A DNA stretch of 5,719 nucleotides, from positions 1 through 5,719 of the forward strand of contig JAAUPU010000242.1 of assembly GCA_012032975.1 (NCBI GenBank), read 5' to 3'. The first letter of the stretch is position 1. Each line of letters opens with the position of its first letter. Below, in pieces: positions 5,474 through 5,719 of the stretch. The notes under the pieces are model-generated. The model searched no databases. It saw only the letters and a list, made by a program, of their open reading frames with translations, and had not been told where the DNA came from. The translations under genes and the position numbers were made by a program. The stretch is from Caldilineaceae bacterium (GTDB lineage: Bacteria; Chloroflexota; Anaerolineae; Caldilineales; Caldilineaceae).

Positions 5474-5719
5474 ACATACTCATTTCGTCGGCTGAAGTCT
5501 TTGCTCTCGATGGCACGCTCGTAGATTGCAATAAGGGCGCTGTAGTTGACTTCTGCCGAGTAGAGATGTTCATACTCAGCGCGCGCAGTCCGGCCCATCG
5601 CTTGCAGTTCGACTGGATGCGCCCATTGCCCATTCGGCCGCTGCAGCCAGAGATTGGGCATCGTCAGGTGTGAAGAGCAAACCCGTATGCCCGTCTCGGA
5701 TGATCTCCGCCATGCTGCC
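5470..5719 (-). CDS. GT-B (family 4-like) glycosyltransferase, C-terminal end, one frameshift; runs off the right edge
   Basis: The last 82 or so residues of a nucleotide-sugar glycosyltransferase. GSMAEIIRDGHTGLLFTPDD is the typical C-terminal-lobe motif around the second Glu of E-x7-E, which contacts the donor sugar, followed by AQSLAAAAEWAM. An extra base in the G-run ATGGGCGC (ccc at 5622-5624) breaks the frame; afterwards the protein continues as AHPVELQAMGRTARAEYEHL and ends NEYV at the TGA 5470-5472. The N-terminal lobe and start lie beyond 5719. It is the first gene of the visible minus-strand run and overlaps the methyltransferase start by four bases. Donor and acceptor cannot be inferred from this fragment. 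Confidence 0.8.
   Translation of the reverse strand, partial: AAWRRSSETGIRVCSSHLTMPNLWLQRPNGQWAHPVELQAMGRTARAEYEHLYSAEVNYSALIAIYERAIESKDFSRRNEYV

Overview
This window is a stretch of a surface-polysaccharide (exopolysaccharide or O-antigen type) biosynthesis cluster. It is moderately GC-rich, and the protein types look most like Chloroflexota (Anaerolineae-like). That guess rests on family resemblance only: a polyprenyl glycosylphosphotransferase starting MLKRFSTN, an [12 protein letters not shown] epimerase and a DVGG-type methyltransferase. No rRNA, tRNA, CRISPR array or transposase gene is visible.

Layout from left to right. Positions 1-81 are non-coding and hold a good leftward sigma70-like promoter. 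Positions 82-183 (minus) encode the last 33 residues of ribosomal protein S10, joined in register to the N-terminal two thirds of a polyprenyl-phosphate sugar transferase (to 1029, minus). Positions 1030-1455 are a non-coding leader with a promoter candidate and several hairpins, including a CACGAAG repeat hairpin. Next come a CDP-tyvelose/paratose-type sugar epimerase (1456-2543, minus), a divergent intergenic stretch (2544-2750) and an O-antigen ligase/polymerase-type membrane protein (2751-4087, plus). Its 3' end overlaps that of a WecG/TagA/CpsF glycosyltransferase (4056-4811, minus). Upstream of that gene on the minus strand lie a SAM methyltransferase (4856-5473) and the 3' end of a GT-B glycosyltransferase (5470-5719), which overlap by ATGA.

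How the genes fit together: the polyprenyl transferase would load the first sugar phosphate onto undecaprenyl phosphate; the WecG-family and GT-B enzymes would extend the lipid-linked oligosaccharide; the epimerase would supply an unusual nucleotide sugar; the methyltransferase may modify a sugar; and the Wzy/WaaL-like protein would polymerise or ligate the glycan at the membrane.

Two things stand out. First, the sugar transferase loses its catalytic domain exactly where its KRLMDI motif matches the KRLMDI of S10, so an S10 tail replaces it. This is either a misassembly at a short shared word or a real recombination. Second, about eight single-base frameshifts, mostly in homopolymers, affect every gene except the WecG-family one. 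This looks like sequencing or consensus error rather than decay. I did not find a convincing undescribed system; the pathway itself is ordinary.
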